Shown one piece after another: positions 47,395-58,840 of a stretch of DNA of 64,000 nt. Origin of the DNA: Luidia sarsii (lineage: Eukaryota > Echinodermata > Asteroidea > Paxillosida > Luidiidae). The notes under the pieces were generated by a model, which made no database searches, was not told the DNA's origin, and worked only from the letters and a program-made list of their open reading frames with translations. The first letter of the stretch is position 1. Each line of letters opens with the position of its first letter. Location: contig OX465114.1 of NCBI GenBank assembly GCA_949987565.1, forward strand, positions 2,168,701 through 2,232,700. The letters are read 5' to 3'. The position numbers and the translations under genes were made by a program.

Positions 47395-47825
47395 TTACAA
47401 ACTGCTCACTGACTAAAATGATCTGCAATAGGCTCTACACCAATCTCAAAAGTTAGAGGCCCTGATGTTTCAAACCTAACAGGACCTTTCTCAAAGGCAC
47501 CTTTGAAAAAGCTCCTGCGAGGATTGAAACATCAAGCTATGCTCATCATTTTGGAAAGATGAGCCTGTCGGGAGTTTGCACAATGTCTGTAGTAAATCTC
47601 CAAAGTTAGGAGGGCCTGACGTTTCAATCCTAGCAGGACCTCTCTCAAAGGCAAAGTGCCTTTGCCTTTGAGAAAGGTCCTGCTAGGATTGAAACATCAA
47701 GCTTACAATGGAGCATCATTTTGGAAAGATGAGCCTGTTGGCAGTTTGCACAAGGTCTGTAGTAAATCTCCAAAGTTAGGAGGGCCTGATGTTTCAATCC
47801 TAGCAGGACCTTTCTCAAAGGGAGA
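47395..47825. repeat. Two tandem family B hairpin units
   Basis: Two units of roughly 165 bp, each an inverted repeat. In the second unit 34-nt arms at 47666-47699 and 47787-47820 are perfect complements around an 87-nt loop that includes GCATCATTTTGGAAAGATGA. Confidence 0.8.
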
Positions 47826-47829
47826 ATGA

Positions 47830-49095
47830 CAACGAGAATGGAACACCCATCATGCCCATCATTAGTTGATTAGTGGATTGTATGGCTTTCTTAAATCCAC
47901 CGTGGGTCCTAACAGACCAGCATAAAATTATTTATCCAAACACATTTTCTTGTTTTCGTTTTAGTCTAAAGAGCATCCTTCCATCAGCCAAAATTCAAAC
48001 AGCTTAAGTGAGACACATCTGCGTCCTTCTTTGGGTTTAGCATTTCAGCTTGGCTGAAGAAAACCAAATGTTGTTTTATTTTTTTATAGGGCCTAACGTC
48101 AGCAAAATAAAACTACCTGAATCGATGGGGAAGAAGACAACATCAATATTCCATTGACCTTTTAAGAACTATGTAAATAATTGAGCATCTACAAAATATT
48201 AATCACTCTGTAGCTTTTGTCCGTGTACTTAGTACAGTTGCAACCAGGATGATGTTCAAACTTTCTTTCATTGACTGTCCATGTTGATGTACTGAACTGT
48301 ATACATGCATGTACTAGTGTATATAATGTAGCTATGTGTACTGCACAGATGTTTCTACAACACTGTACAAGGTGTAACACACATAACAGGATGCAATAAA
48401 CATGCACAAAGTACCAGTATTTTTATTGTTTACCAATTTACAGAATAAAACCAACCCGCCCCCAAAAAACCCTCGTAAAACAATAAATATTGAAGCTTCA
48501 CTCATCTAACCTGGTTGACACCCACGCCCCCAGTTTGAACTGTGCATAAAGAGAGCTAAAAAGCAGTGCACAAACATGTGCATGTACACATGCACGTAGG
48601 TGTTCATTCACTGCCAAATTTACCAAGCATCGCTTGATCAAATTACTGGAAATGGAGGCTCTACACCAACTCGGAGTATATTTGTCAGTGTCACAATCCA
48701 GCTGCCCACACACCATTTACTTGTACATGTGTAGCTTCCAGAATGAATATTCACACCCATTGCACACAGGATTGAGTGGCGCTCGCCTAACTCTCTGCCA
48801 GTGACAACTGCCAGTTGATGAGCGCGCCATATTGAACGATATCAAAACAGAAAAAAAGCGAGACTTCCCGAATCAATGTTTTCATTTCTAATGGGCTTTG
48901 CTCCGACGCTAAAATTGCACTGAGATGAAAAGAAAACACACGGGCAAAGCCCTGCCCTGCCTGAGATCAGAAAGGTCTGCGCCGTCTGCCAAATGCTGGG
49001 CGTGAAACCACACCAATGCAAACTATAACTTCTACATGTGCGTACAGTGTACCTGCCAACCATGTACACCGCTAAAGGGGCCAGTCATGGCAGTT
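47830..49095. other. Non-coding, unassigned GC-richer patch
   Basis: 48770-49015 is richer in GC and CpG (GAGTGGCGCTCGCC, GAGCGCGCCATATTGAACG) than its flanks but shows no exon. No gene seen. Confidence 0.4.
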
Positions 49096-49099
49096 AATG

Positions 49100-49765
49100 A
49101 TTGAATGCGTCTGATTGCAATGGCGCCCCCACCCCGGCAAAGACTAGTTGACTAATAGGGAAGGCCACCATCTAAGGGCTGGATAGCTCAGATGGTAAAA
49201 GCACTGGTGTGCTAAAGACTAGTTGACTATTTGGGAAGGACACCATCTAAAGGCTGGATAGCTCAGATGGTAAGAGCACTGGTGTGCCAAAGACTAGTTG
49301 ACTATTTGGGAAGGCCACCATCAAAGGGCTGGATAGCTCAGATGGTAAGAGCACTGGTGTGCAAAGACTAGTTGACTATTGGGGAAGGCCACCATCAAAG
49401 GGCTGGATAGCTCAGATGGTAAGAGCACTGGTGTGCAAAGACTTTGACTATCTAAAGGCTGGACAGCTCAGATGGTAAGAGCACTGGTGTGCCAAAGACT
49501 AGTTGACTATTGGGGAAGGCCACCATCTAAAGGCTTGATAGCTCAGATGGTAAGAACACTGGTGTGCCAAAGACTAGTTGACTATTGGGGAAGGCCACCA
49601 TCTAAAGGCTTGATAGCTCAGATGGTAAGAACACTGGTATAAATGCAAAACCAGAGGTCTCAGCTCTCAGGTTTAAATCCCGGTCCAGTCAAAGTTTTCT
49701 TCACCGTTGATCAATCTGTTCAGAAGTTCCCAGTCAGTTTTCCCTTCATTTGTTTGATCCCAAAC
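49100..49765 (+). mobile_element. SINE family 1 with seven tandem heads
   Basis: GGCTGGATAGCTCAGATGG-type heads start at 49177, 49252, 49327, 49401, 49457, 49532 and 49607, a 75-bp period with one shortened unit. Only the last continues into a B-box-like GGTTTAAATCC (49670-49680) and the TCAAAGTTTTCTTC...CAGTCAGTTTTCCCTTCATT body. The head folds like a tRNA: GCTC/GAGC D-stem and CTGGT/ACCAG anticodon stem with loop GTGCAAA, which puts GCA (Cys) in the anticodon position. A-box TAGCTCAGATGG is intact in every head. Confidence 0.85.
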
Positions 49766-50184
49766 AGGCCAGTGTAACCATCCACAGATTTGGGCAGCAA
49801 CGATTGCACTTTACAAAAGGCAGGACAGAAAGTGTGGCGAAGCCAAGGCGTTTGTTGAACGTCATAGTGCTTCACTACGTGCACTAGCGAGTCGCCCCAA
49901 AAAAAACCAGTTTTGAAATCACGATTATTTGGACAGTGGAAATGGCTCTATAAATGACTATTTGGGAAGAGCTTCATCCATGGCTGAAATCAACACAGAG
50001 CCTTGTCTAACTGATTGCCTCTCCATGAAATTGATAAGGAGTATGGTGAACAAGTTGGAGAGCTCACCCAAGGTGATGGCCATTGACCAATATACATGTC
50101 ATTAGGCTGATGTATATTACAAGGCACTAGCCTGCCAAATTGCCACCTTAAAGGTGAGCAGTGCTCCACAATGACCTAGCCTCA

Positions 50185-50341
50185 GTGGAGAGAGAGACAG
50201 AGAGACAGAGAGACAGAGAGAGAGGGGAAAGGGAGAGGGATGAGGGAGAGAGAGAGAGATATGGAGAGAGGGGAGACAGAGCGGAGAGAGAAGAGAGAGA
50301 GGAGAGAGAGGAGAGGGAGAGAGAGAGAGGGGGGAGGGAGG

Positions 50342-50379
<38 letters not shown>

Positions 50380-50670
50380 TGGAGAGAGGGGAGACAGATG
50401 GGAGAGAGAAGAGAGAGAGGAGAGGGAGAGAGAGAGGGGGGAGGGAGGGAGGGAGGGAGAGAGAGAGGGGGGAGTGAGAGAGAGAGAGAGGGGGGGGGAG
50501 AGAGGGGAGAGGGAGAGAGGGGGGAGAGGGAGGGAGAGGAAGAGAGAGAGGGAGACAGAGAGAGAGGGAGGGAGAGGGATGAGGAAGAGAGGGAGGGGGA
50601 GAGAGAGGGAGAGACGGAGAGAAAGGGAGAGGGGGAGGGAGAGGGATGGGGAGAGAGGGAGGGAGGGAGG

Positions 50671-50728
<58 letters not shown>

Positions 50729-50847
50729 GAGACAGAGGGGTGAGAGAAGATAGAGGAGAGGGAGAGAGAGAGAGAGATAGAGAGAGCGAAGAGAGGGAGA
50801 GAGACAGAGAGAGGGAGGGAGGGAGAGGGAGAGAGAGAGGGGGAGGG

Positions 50848-50933
<86 letters not shown>

Positions 50934-51055
50934 GAGACAGAGGGGTGAGAGAAGATAGAGGAGAGGGAGAGAGAGACAGAGATAGAGAGAGAGAAGAGAG
51001 GGAGAGACAGAGAGAGGGAGGGAGGGAGAGGGAGAGAGAGGGGGAGGGAACTAGT
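50185..51055. repeat. Homopurine GA array
   Basis: About 870 bp of plus-strand purines, with pure GA stretches at 50678-50725 and 50851-50930 and a duplicated segment around GGGGGAGACAGAGGGGTGAG (50725 and 50930). Open frames of up to 345 residues are artefacts. Confidence 0.92.
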
Positions 51056-51399
51056 ACTGTCTTGCTCACTGCTCAGCGGCAATGCTCCAGGGAACAATTT
51101 CAGCAGAGAGGTGTGCAGGGTGGAATATTCCAAAGGAAATGACTTTGTGCACATTGAATGCTGATTTCCTGTCTGACACCTAGTAGTGAATGTTGATTAG
51201 AACAAGGTGGAGCTCTGTGAAGCAAATTTTTTGATGATTTTTTTTTTCAACTTCCAAATAGCGAGGCAAGAGTGTAGGTGGTACTTCAGGAAAGGATGAG
51301 GTAAGGGATCTAAGTACATGTACATATGTACATTTTGGAGGGAGTTCAGGGGAAAAAATGGCTCCCTTATAACAAATCAGGGCAAAATGCCACCAAAAT

Positions 51400-51505
51400 A
51401 AGAGTTGCAAACTGCTTACTGACTAACATGACCAAAATGCAAATCGCATACATTAGGCGGGCCCGATGTTCAAATCCTAGCAGGACCTTTCTCAAAGGCA
51501 GATAT
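51400..51505. repeat. Family B fragment
   Basis: CAAACTGCTTACTGACTAAC, then TCCTAGCAGGACCTTTCTCA. Confidence 0.65.
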
Positions 51506-52300
51506 ATCAATCAGATACAAAATAAAGATGTTCCTACAGACAGGGGCATACGATATCAGCTACATGTAATGTTCATATAACGTGTCATGCAACCACCAGA
51601 AGAAGGCATCCGCCTCAAAGCTTCTTCATACAGTGATTGATCAAAGGTAAAATATCTTGCATGGAAGAATTCAGCTGAGATTTCAGGCAGTTATACTATA
51701 GCTACAGCAACAGATTGATAATTTCCGACAGCGTCATGGACTGTACTGAATCTACTGATAATTTTTTTATTTTTTTTTTAGTTTGCGTGGTTCTGAGAGA
51801 AACTGAGGGAGTCGGGAGACTTCAGCCCAAAAAGTCTCTTCATATTGGCATCGCTGCTTTATCTGTAGTCTAACTCATTCATCTCCGACGACTCAATCAA
51901 GCATTTACTTGACACAGCGCCGCTTCCCGCACATGAGCTCGTCAAACGGCAGGAAGACTTTGACACGACCGCAACACGCTTTACGGGAAGCATGAATTTT
52001 CCACTACCCCCCTACTCTGGGGGATGACTCAGTGTTACCACGGCAATGCGGACGCCATTTGGGACTGAAGAGGCGTGGGTCGATAAGGGGAAATAAGAGA
52101 GGCGGAGATCACGGCATGTTGCTGGAGACGGGAAATCAGGATGGCATAACAAATTCAGGAAGACATTCTAATGTATCAGCGGCGTGTCTTGAATGACAGA
52201 ACCCTTGTCACCTGACTGTCAGCCGTCATACAATCAAGACAGACTACTAAGTAATGTGACTGCACATTAGACTTGCGGGTGTGCACAGTGGAAGTAACCA
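51506..52300. other. Non-coding, GC-richer patch
   Basis: 51880-52150 has elevated GC and CpG (CAGCGCCGCTTCCCGCAC, CGGACGCCATTTGGGACTG) without an exon signature. It could be regulatory or a non-coding first exon; no support beyond composition. Confidence 0.3.
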
Positions 52301-52304
52301 GGTA

Positions 52305-52545
52305 ACAAGTGGATGTTTTGCAGTGACACCAAGTACATGTAAAACATCTCTTTACAGCTTTCTGAGAAAAAAAGTTATGGGCAGCTTATGTAAATGTACT
52401 CTGCCCGTCGTCAGAAGAGCGGGTAGAGTACACACTGCAAAAACGTTGAGTTACCGGCTCTTTTTAGAGCCACACTCCTTCTCAGAAGAGATGTGCTACA
52501 TGAATATGGTGTTACTGCACAACTTCCATTCAATGTTACTACACA
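52305..52545. repeat. Inverted pair of family H repeats with histone-type hairpin
   Basis: An inverted copy (TTTTGCAGTGACACCAAGTA to CTTTCTGAGAAAAAAA, 52316-52372) faces a direct copy: AACGTTGAGTTACC, hairpin GGCTCTTTTTAGAGCC (52456-52471), ACACTCCTTCTCAGAAGAGATG and GGTGTTACTGCACAAC. Confidence 0.72.
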
Positions 52546-53990
52546 ATGTACATAATATGTACAGTATGCAATACATATAACTACTACTGATAAATGGGTT
52601 TGTGTGCAATGACCATGAGAAAGGTCCAGCTAGGATGGAAACGTCACGCCCTCCTAAATGTTGGCATCGAACAGGGTTTAGGAAAAAAGCATCGTGGGAT
52701 TGGAAGCAAAGGGAATGCCACAGGTGGCAGGTGGGGGAAACCTACACTTGACCAAGCAGGTACCCTGCAGAGCGTGCGCATACATTTACATCTGCGCACT
52801 GTGGGTGACCAGCGACAACCAGTTAACGCTTGATTAAGCCCAGCGATGACTTTGACCAGGCAGCTGTGCAGTGAAGAGGTGAGGGTATAGACGACATCCG
52901 CAAGGATGGGCTCACGGTTCACTGATCACGGATCATTTCATAAGCCATGAGCCGCACACCTGTTTGTCAACTCCCTGAAATTAATTGTGGCTCCCAGGTC
53001 AACTCAGCGATTCGATGATGCTGAGCTTTGCCATTATGGGGGGAACTTATATAATTATTATCACTAAAAACATGTAAGTGTCCAAATGAGGGGGAGGGGG
53101 AGGGGGAGGGGGAGGGGAGGTGGAGGGGAGTGGTCTTTGGACATGCAGAGCCCATTATTTTGAATTGATAACCACATCGTGTACACAAAACCCTTCTCCT
53201 ACATCATAACCAAACACAGTTGGCAAGTTCAAAGTTAAGGCTGCTGTATGTGTATGTGCAGGGTTGCAGACATACCCGCACTAAAAGGCTTTCAGTTTTA
53301 GATGGTCAGCTATGCAAACAGCCACTTTGTGCAGCCGTCTGGAATACGTGCATATCAGGTGACATCTGATCTTGTCCTTGACAAAGCTATGGACATTGTA
53401 TGCTAAAGAATCTCACTCGACTCGCGGTGCCAACCGAAGCCAAAAGAGCTCACGAAGAGGCAGCGCAGAGAAACAAAGTTTATGCAAGGCCTGTCAAACC
53501 TTTCCCTGTCTTCACAAAACAACACCAAATTGTCCCCAGTACAGTAAAAGATAACAAGAAGGCACCTATCTACATGTACGCCACCATATTGTAGCCCATA
53601 AGGTAATGTGCTGGTAGGTTAAACCATGAAGCTATAAACAGCTCCACGGTTAAACCACAACCTTCAAACCTTGTGTTCCAACACAGGTCAAGACTTGAAA
53701 CAAATTTGTCCAGATTAACTTTAGGGCATGGAGTTGAGACATTGAGCCTGATAAAACAAGGTGAATAGTGGGTGTGTGTGTGTGTGTGTGTAAAGAGAAA
53801 CAATACCCGCACATATTCCAGGAGTGAGTCAAGCGTTGCTGGACACTGGTTACGTCCTGTGTTGGTCTTAATGATTAATGCCCATTATATGCAGGTACAT
53901 GGTTTCACATACATAGCTATAGATTATTATGCCTTAATGGCTTCTGGTGGGTGTGTGTGCAAAGATTAGCTGGAAATGCCAGAAATGCAG
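52546..53990. other. Non-coding, with small repeats
   Basis: Family B end at 52615-52665; GGGGGA hexamer run at 53090-53125 with G-quadruplex potential; GT repeat at 53771-53791. No gene recognised. Confidence 0.4.
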
Positions 53991-53999
53991 GCTACTCCT

Positions 54000-54690
54000 T
54001 GCTGGTTTGGTCTGTCTGCTACTGTACAAGTAGCTACCACAGCTACCATGGCCAACAGATATCCAAATGAGTCAATGGTAGATTCCACAGGTTTGGTCTG
54101 TCTGCTACTGTACAAGTAGCTACCACAGCTAGCATGGCTAACAGATATCCAAATGAGTCAATGGTAGATTCCACAGGTTTGGTCTGTCTGCTACTGTGCA
54201 AGTAGCTACCACATCTAGCATGGTCAACAGATATCCAAATGAGTCAATGGAAGATTCCACAGGTTTGGTCTGTCAGCTACTGTACAAGTAGCTACCACAT
54301 CTAGCATGGCCAACAGATATCCAAATGAGTCAATGGTAGATTCCACAGGTTTGGTCTGTCTGCTACTGTACAAGTAGCTACCACATCTAGCATGGCCTAC
54401 ATATATCCACATGAGTCAATGGTAGATTCCACAGGTTTGGTCTGTCTGCTACTGTACAAGTAGCTACCACATCTAGCATGGCCTACAGATATCCAAATGA
54501 GTCAATGGTAGATTTCACAGGTTTTGTCTGTCTGCTACTGTACAAGTAGCTACCACATCTAGCATGGCCAACAGATATCCAAATGAGTCAATGGTAGATT
54601 CCACAGGTTTGGTCTGTCTGCTACTGTAGATGCTTGCATGATCTGTTGGCCAACAGATATTCAAAACGGCCGATGGTAGATTCAACAGGC
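54000..54690. repeat. 86-bp satellite, eight units
   Basis: GTTTGGTCTGTCTGCTACTG starts at 54005, 54091, 54177, 54263, 54349, 54435, 54521 and 54607, exactly 86 bp apart. Each unit includes CTACTGTACAAGTAG, a small palindrome. The eighth unit diverges after 54630. The lack of spacers rules out a CRISPR array. Confidence 0.93.
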
Positions 54691-55220
54691 ACCACGCCCG
54701 CAGTAAGTCCACCTGGTTTTTAGGTGGTCATGGTGTGGGCCGAGTAGATGACTAGAGAGATTAACTCTATGCCCTTTGATAGTCTATATAGTCTACATGC
54801 AGTCGTGCACATCTCTATCCCATTCCCCACCGTCTGTTTGTCTGCCTGTCTACTTCTCTGTCTGTCTGGTTCCCCTCGACTTGGCAAGTTTTTAAGAACC
54901 CTTGGCCAAGTCCGAAGTCACATCCCAACTGATATGCATCCTGATTGCATGTACATACAGTATGTGATACATAAATGCATGGATGCTATCATTGGAGCAA
55001 AATAACTTGAATCACTCCCAGGATCTCCCAGGGTTTTTTGCAGATTGGAAGAGAAATGAATGCAATATTCTTCTAATTATCACCTTGTTTTTGTGATACT
55101 GTGGGCCAGGTGCCACCAATGCCATGCCCTGGGGCAATGACAATCATGGAATGGAATAAATAATTCATACACCTGACAGCTGTTTCCTCATCTTCTTGCT
55201 TTGTCAGAATGTAACATCAT
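54691..55220. other. Non-coding
   Basis: No coding or repeat signature other than short CTGTCTGT runs. Confidence 0.4.
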
Positions 55221-55224
55221 GCTT

Positions 55225-56190
55225 GAATGGGGAAGGGAGAGGGAGAGGGAGAGGGAGAGGGAGAGGGAGAGGGAGAGGGAGAGGGAGAGGGAGAGGGAGA
55301 GAGAGAGGGAGAGAGAGGGAGAGGGGGAGAGGGGAGGGAGAGGGAGAGGGAGAGGGAGGGAGAGAGAGAGAGGGAGAGGGAGAGGGAGAGGGAGAGGGAG
55401 AGGGAGAGGGAGAGGGAGAGGGAGAGGGAGAGGGAGAGGGAGAGGGAGAGGGAGAGGGAGAGGGAGAGGGAGAGGGAGAGGGAGAGGGAGAGGGAGAGGG
55501 AGAGGGAGAGGGAGAGGGAGAGGGAGAGGGAGAGGGAGAGGGAGAGGGAGAGGGAGAGGGAGAGGGAGAGGGAGAGGGAGAGGGAGAGGGAGAGGGAGAG
55601 GGAGAGGGAGAGGGAGAGGGAGAGGGTGAGAGGGAGAGGGAGAGGGAGAGGGAGAGGAGAGGGAGAGGGAGAGGGAGAGGGAGAGGGAGAGGGAGAGGGA
55701 GAGGGAGAGGGAGAGGGAGAGGGAGAGGGAGAGGGAGAGGGGGAGGGAGAGGAGAGGAGGGAGAGGGAGAGGGAGAGGGAGAGGGAGAGGGAGAGGGAGA
55801 GGGAGAGGGAGAGGGAGAGGGAGAGGGAGAGGGAGAGGGAGAGGAGAGGGAGAGGGAGAGGGAGAGGGAGAGGGAGAGGGAGAGGGAGAGGGAGAGGGAG
55901 AGGGAGAGGGAGAGGGAGAGGGAGAGGGAGAGAGAGAGGGAGAGGGAGATGGAGATGGAGGGGGAGGGGGAGGGGAGATGGAGAGGGAGAGGGAAATGGA
56001 GAGGGAGAAGGAGAGGGAAATGGAGAGGGAGATGGAGGGGGAGGGGGAGGGAGAGGGAGAGGGAGAGGGAGAGGGAGAGGGAGAGGGAGAGGAAGAGGGA
56101 GAGGGAGAGGGAGAGGGAGAGGGAGGGGAGAGGCAGAGGCAGAGGCAGAGGCAGAGGCAGAGGCAGAGGGAGGGGAGAGGGAGGAGGACA
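55225..56190. repeat. Hexanucleotide GGGAGA array
   Basis: Nearly perfect (GGGAGA)n from about 55360 to 55625 and again around 55640-55930, with GGGATGGAGA and GGCAGA variants at the right end. Every 21 bp satisfies the four-GGG G-quadruplex pattern. Long reading frames are artefacts. Confidence 0.95.
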
Positions 56191-56199
56191 GGAAGAGGG

Positions 56200-57120
56200 G
56201 TTCAATGGCTGAGATAACAACTGCCTGATTTTTGACCTGTGAATCTCTTTTCTTCTAATCTGGGCCAAGCATAGTCCACTGCATTGATTTTAACAGTGTG
56301 CCATTTTTTGTCAAGGCTCTTCCTACCCTTGATTGGAGAGGTTGTTGATAGTGATGAGATAGTGGCGATAACGGTGTTTATGATGGTGAAGGTAATGGCA
56401 ATGAGGGTGACAAAGAGAACAAGGATGAAGAGGGTTAGGAAGATGGGGAGGAAGAGAAGAATGATGACAACAACAACGACATCGATGTCTACAAGGACGG
56501 TGACAGTGACGATGACAAGGAGGAGGAGGAACAGGCGGCTTAGGGAAGGAAGGGGAGGACAAGACAGGTGAAGAGGATGATGGTGACAATACAGAACGCT
56601 GAAGATGCTCATCTTGCTATTGATACTTCCCATTGCTACTCTCCCTAGATCACGGTACATGTAGAGTAGCAACCACAGCATCCAAACTCACTTCCATTCC
56701 GTGAACCACGGTTCACTGGGACACTTTTAAGAGGCTATCCCCTTACTTCTCTGGCCAAGTAAACACGCACGCCCTGATTCAAGCACAAAGCAGCCAGTCT
56801 GTCCCCGAAAGCATCCAGTTTGAACTCAAAGCCACCCCCACCCTCACAGCTACCCTTACAGTCTACATAACCTCCTACGGTCAGTGGAGAGAGTAGTAGG
56901 TTAGATGCAGGAGATACAAACACCACTGCTCCCTTCTACTGGAGTCAAACAAACAAACTGATTGGAGTGGATATCTAGAGTGGATCCAACCAGAGAGAAG
57001 GCGTGAAACTAACATCAGACCACTGGCCCAGGGCTAGTCATCTATAAGGTCAGCCCAGTTAATTTTTAGTTTTTTTCAAACAAGCAAGACTTGCAGTCTC
57101 ATGCAGCTTGCTAGTTTATT
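56200..57120. other. Non-coding, GAT/GAG-rich decayed repeat then unique sequence
   Basis: 56330-56580 is trinucleotide-rich (GATGA, AAGAGAAG, ACAACAACGAC) like a decayed microsatellite. 56700-56940 is open in two frames on opposite strands but matches nothing I recognise. Confidence 0.4.
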
Positions 57121-57129
57121 GTAAATTAA

Positions 57130-57660
57130 CCCTAACACTCTTAACGATCTTGCTAGGACACAGCCTCAATCATGTAAAATCATCCAATAGCCACAATGCA
57201 TGCATCCCCAATCCTACAAAATTCATTTAGGATTTATTGAATGAATTCTGTGAAGAGTTGACCACAAGCTCAATCCTACCAAATCCTCCAAAAACCACTA
57301 GGCAAAAAAGGCAGCCATCCTCAATCCTACAAAATCATTTGGGATTTATTGAATGAATTATGTGGAGGGGTGACCACAACCTCAATTATTCTGCAAAAAT
57401 CCTGCACCAATCCTGCTAATGGTTTGTGGCAGAGTTTAATGGCATTCAGAGGCAGCGTGGATGATTGTGAGGAAAATGCAGGTTTGGTTTCTGCATGGCT
57501 GAACATCTTGTAGGATGTCTGACCGATGCAGGTAATGGCAGACTAGCGGGAGACAATACATCCTTCGCAGTCTGCGATCAACCAATGCAGTTTGGCCATT
57601 TATCCATCCTTCAGAATCTTCCAAAAACCAATTGAAAGATTTTGCAGGATTTGGTAGAGT
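57130..57660. repeat. AATCCTACAAAAT repeat block with an internal duplication
   Basis: CAATCCTACAAAATTCATTT...GGATTTATTGAATGAATT occurs at about 57212 and again at about 57331 (roughly 120-bp period), with TGACCACAA(G/C)CTCAAT following both. Confidence 0.65.
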
Positions 57661-57999
57661 AAGTGATTTATTAACATGATGTGCATGAATGATAAAGAGT
57701 GAAATCATTCTGTGGCTTTCTTCTACATGTACATTATCCCATAGTCCTCTTCTTCCTTAACTGAAAACCCCCCAAAAATTGTTGAGCTTGCTGGGGATAT
57801 TAAGCAAGTGATATTTCATAAGGACCACAGACATCCTGTCTGGTCAAACTCTGCTACAGGCATGACAGTTATTGGATTTGGATTCAAACAATAATTGAGC
57901 TCCGTGGAGCACTCTAGCATGTCTAGCACAGAACTCCATCAGTTGATCCTTAATGGCTGAGGCCAGGAGGTTGAACACTACCTCTGTATATGCATTACA

Positions 58000-58840
58000 T
58001 GTCTGTCTATTCTGGCTTTCTCTGTCTCCTTTTGTTAATCTCTGTCAATCTGTCTGTTTTTGCCTCTCTGTCTGTCTGTCTGTCTGTCTTTTCTGCCTCT
58101 TTGTCTGTTTCTGTCTAGCTCTGTGTGTCTGTCTTTCTCTTTCTGTCTCTCTATCTATTTCTCCTACATCTCTATAGACAGTGTATGTATCTGTGTTTCT
58201 CTATGTCTCTCTCTGCATCTTTCTGTCTCTCTGTCTGTATGTCTCTCTGTCTCTCCCTTTATCTCTCTCTCTTTCTCTCTGCATCCATCTGTCTCTCTAT
58301 CTGTACGTCTCTCTGTCTCTCCCTTTATCTCTCTCTCTCTGCATTCTGTCTCTCTCTGCATCTTTCTGTCTCTCTGTCTCTCCTTTTATCACTCTCTGCA
58401 TCTGTCTCTGACTGTCTATATCTCATGTCTCTGTGTCTCACTGTGTCTCTTTGTGTCTCTCTGTGTCTCTCTGTGTCTCTCTGTGTCTCACTGTGTCTCT
58501 CTGTGTCTCACTGTGTCTCACTGTGTCTCACTGTGTCTCACTGTGTCTCTCTGTGTCTCTCTGTGTCTCTCTGTGTCTCACTGTGTCTCACTGTGTCTCA
58601 CTGTGTCTCTCTGTGTCTCTCTGTGTCTCTCTGTGTCTCACTGTGTCTCTCTGTGTCTCACTGTGTCTCACTGTGTCTCACTGTGTCTCTCTGTGTCTCT
58701 CTGTGTCTCTCTGTGTCTCTCTGTGTCTCTCTGTGTCTCACTGTGTCTCTCTGTGTCTCTCTGTGTCTCACTGTGTCTCACTGTGTCGAACTGTGTCTCC
58801 GTGTCTCTCTGTCTTTCTCCGTCTCTCTCCTCTCCCTCTC
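58000..58840. repeat. TCTG and CTGTGTCTCW pyrimidine-rich array
   Basis: 58000-58400 is mixed TCTGTCTC. 58430-58800 is a 10-bp array of CTGTGTCTCT and CTGTGTCTCA units. Reading frames of up to 269 residues (CVSLCLSVS repeats) are artefacts. Confidence 0.93.

Noticed and set aside
49177..49690. Functional tRNA-Cys genes
   Set aside because: Heads break off in the anticodon loop and the last copy has insertions and a degenerate B box; the body continues into a SINE.
50117..51154. 345-residue minus-strand reading frame and its overlapping partners
   Set aside because: GA microsatellite with no stop codons in most frames; composition is only Ser/Leu/Pro or Arg/Glu/Gly.
54000..54690. CRISPR-like regular repeats
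   Set aside because: Units are contiguous 86-bp satellites without unique spacers, in a eukaryotic genome.
55196..56268. Reading frames of 333-354 residues on both strands
   Set aside because: Hexanucleotide array, open in several frames at once.
56700..56940. Opposed open frames (minus LLLSPLTVGGYVDCKG; plus FSGQVNTHALIQAQSS)
   Set aside because: No recognised family, no splice sites at the ends, and no support to choose either strand.
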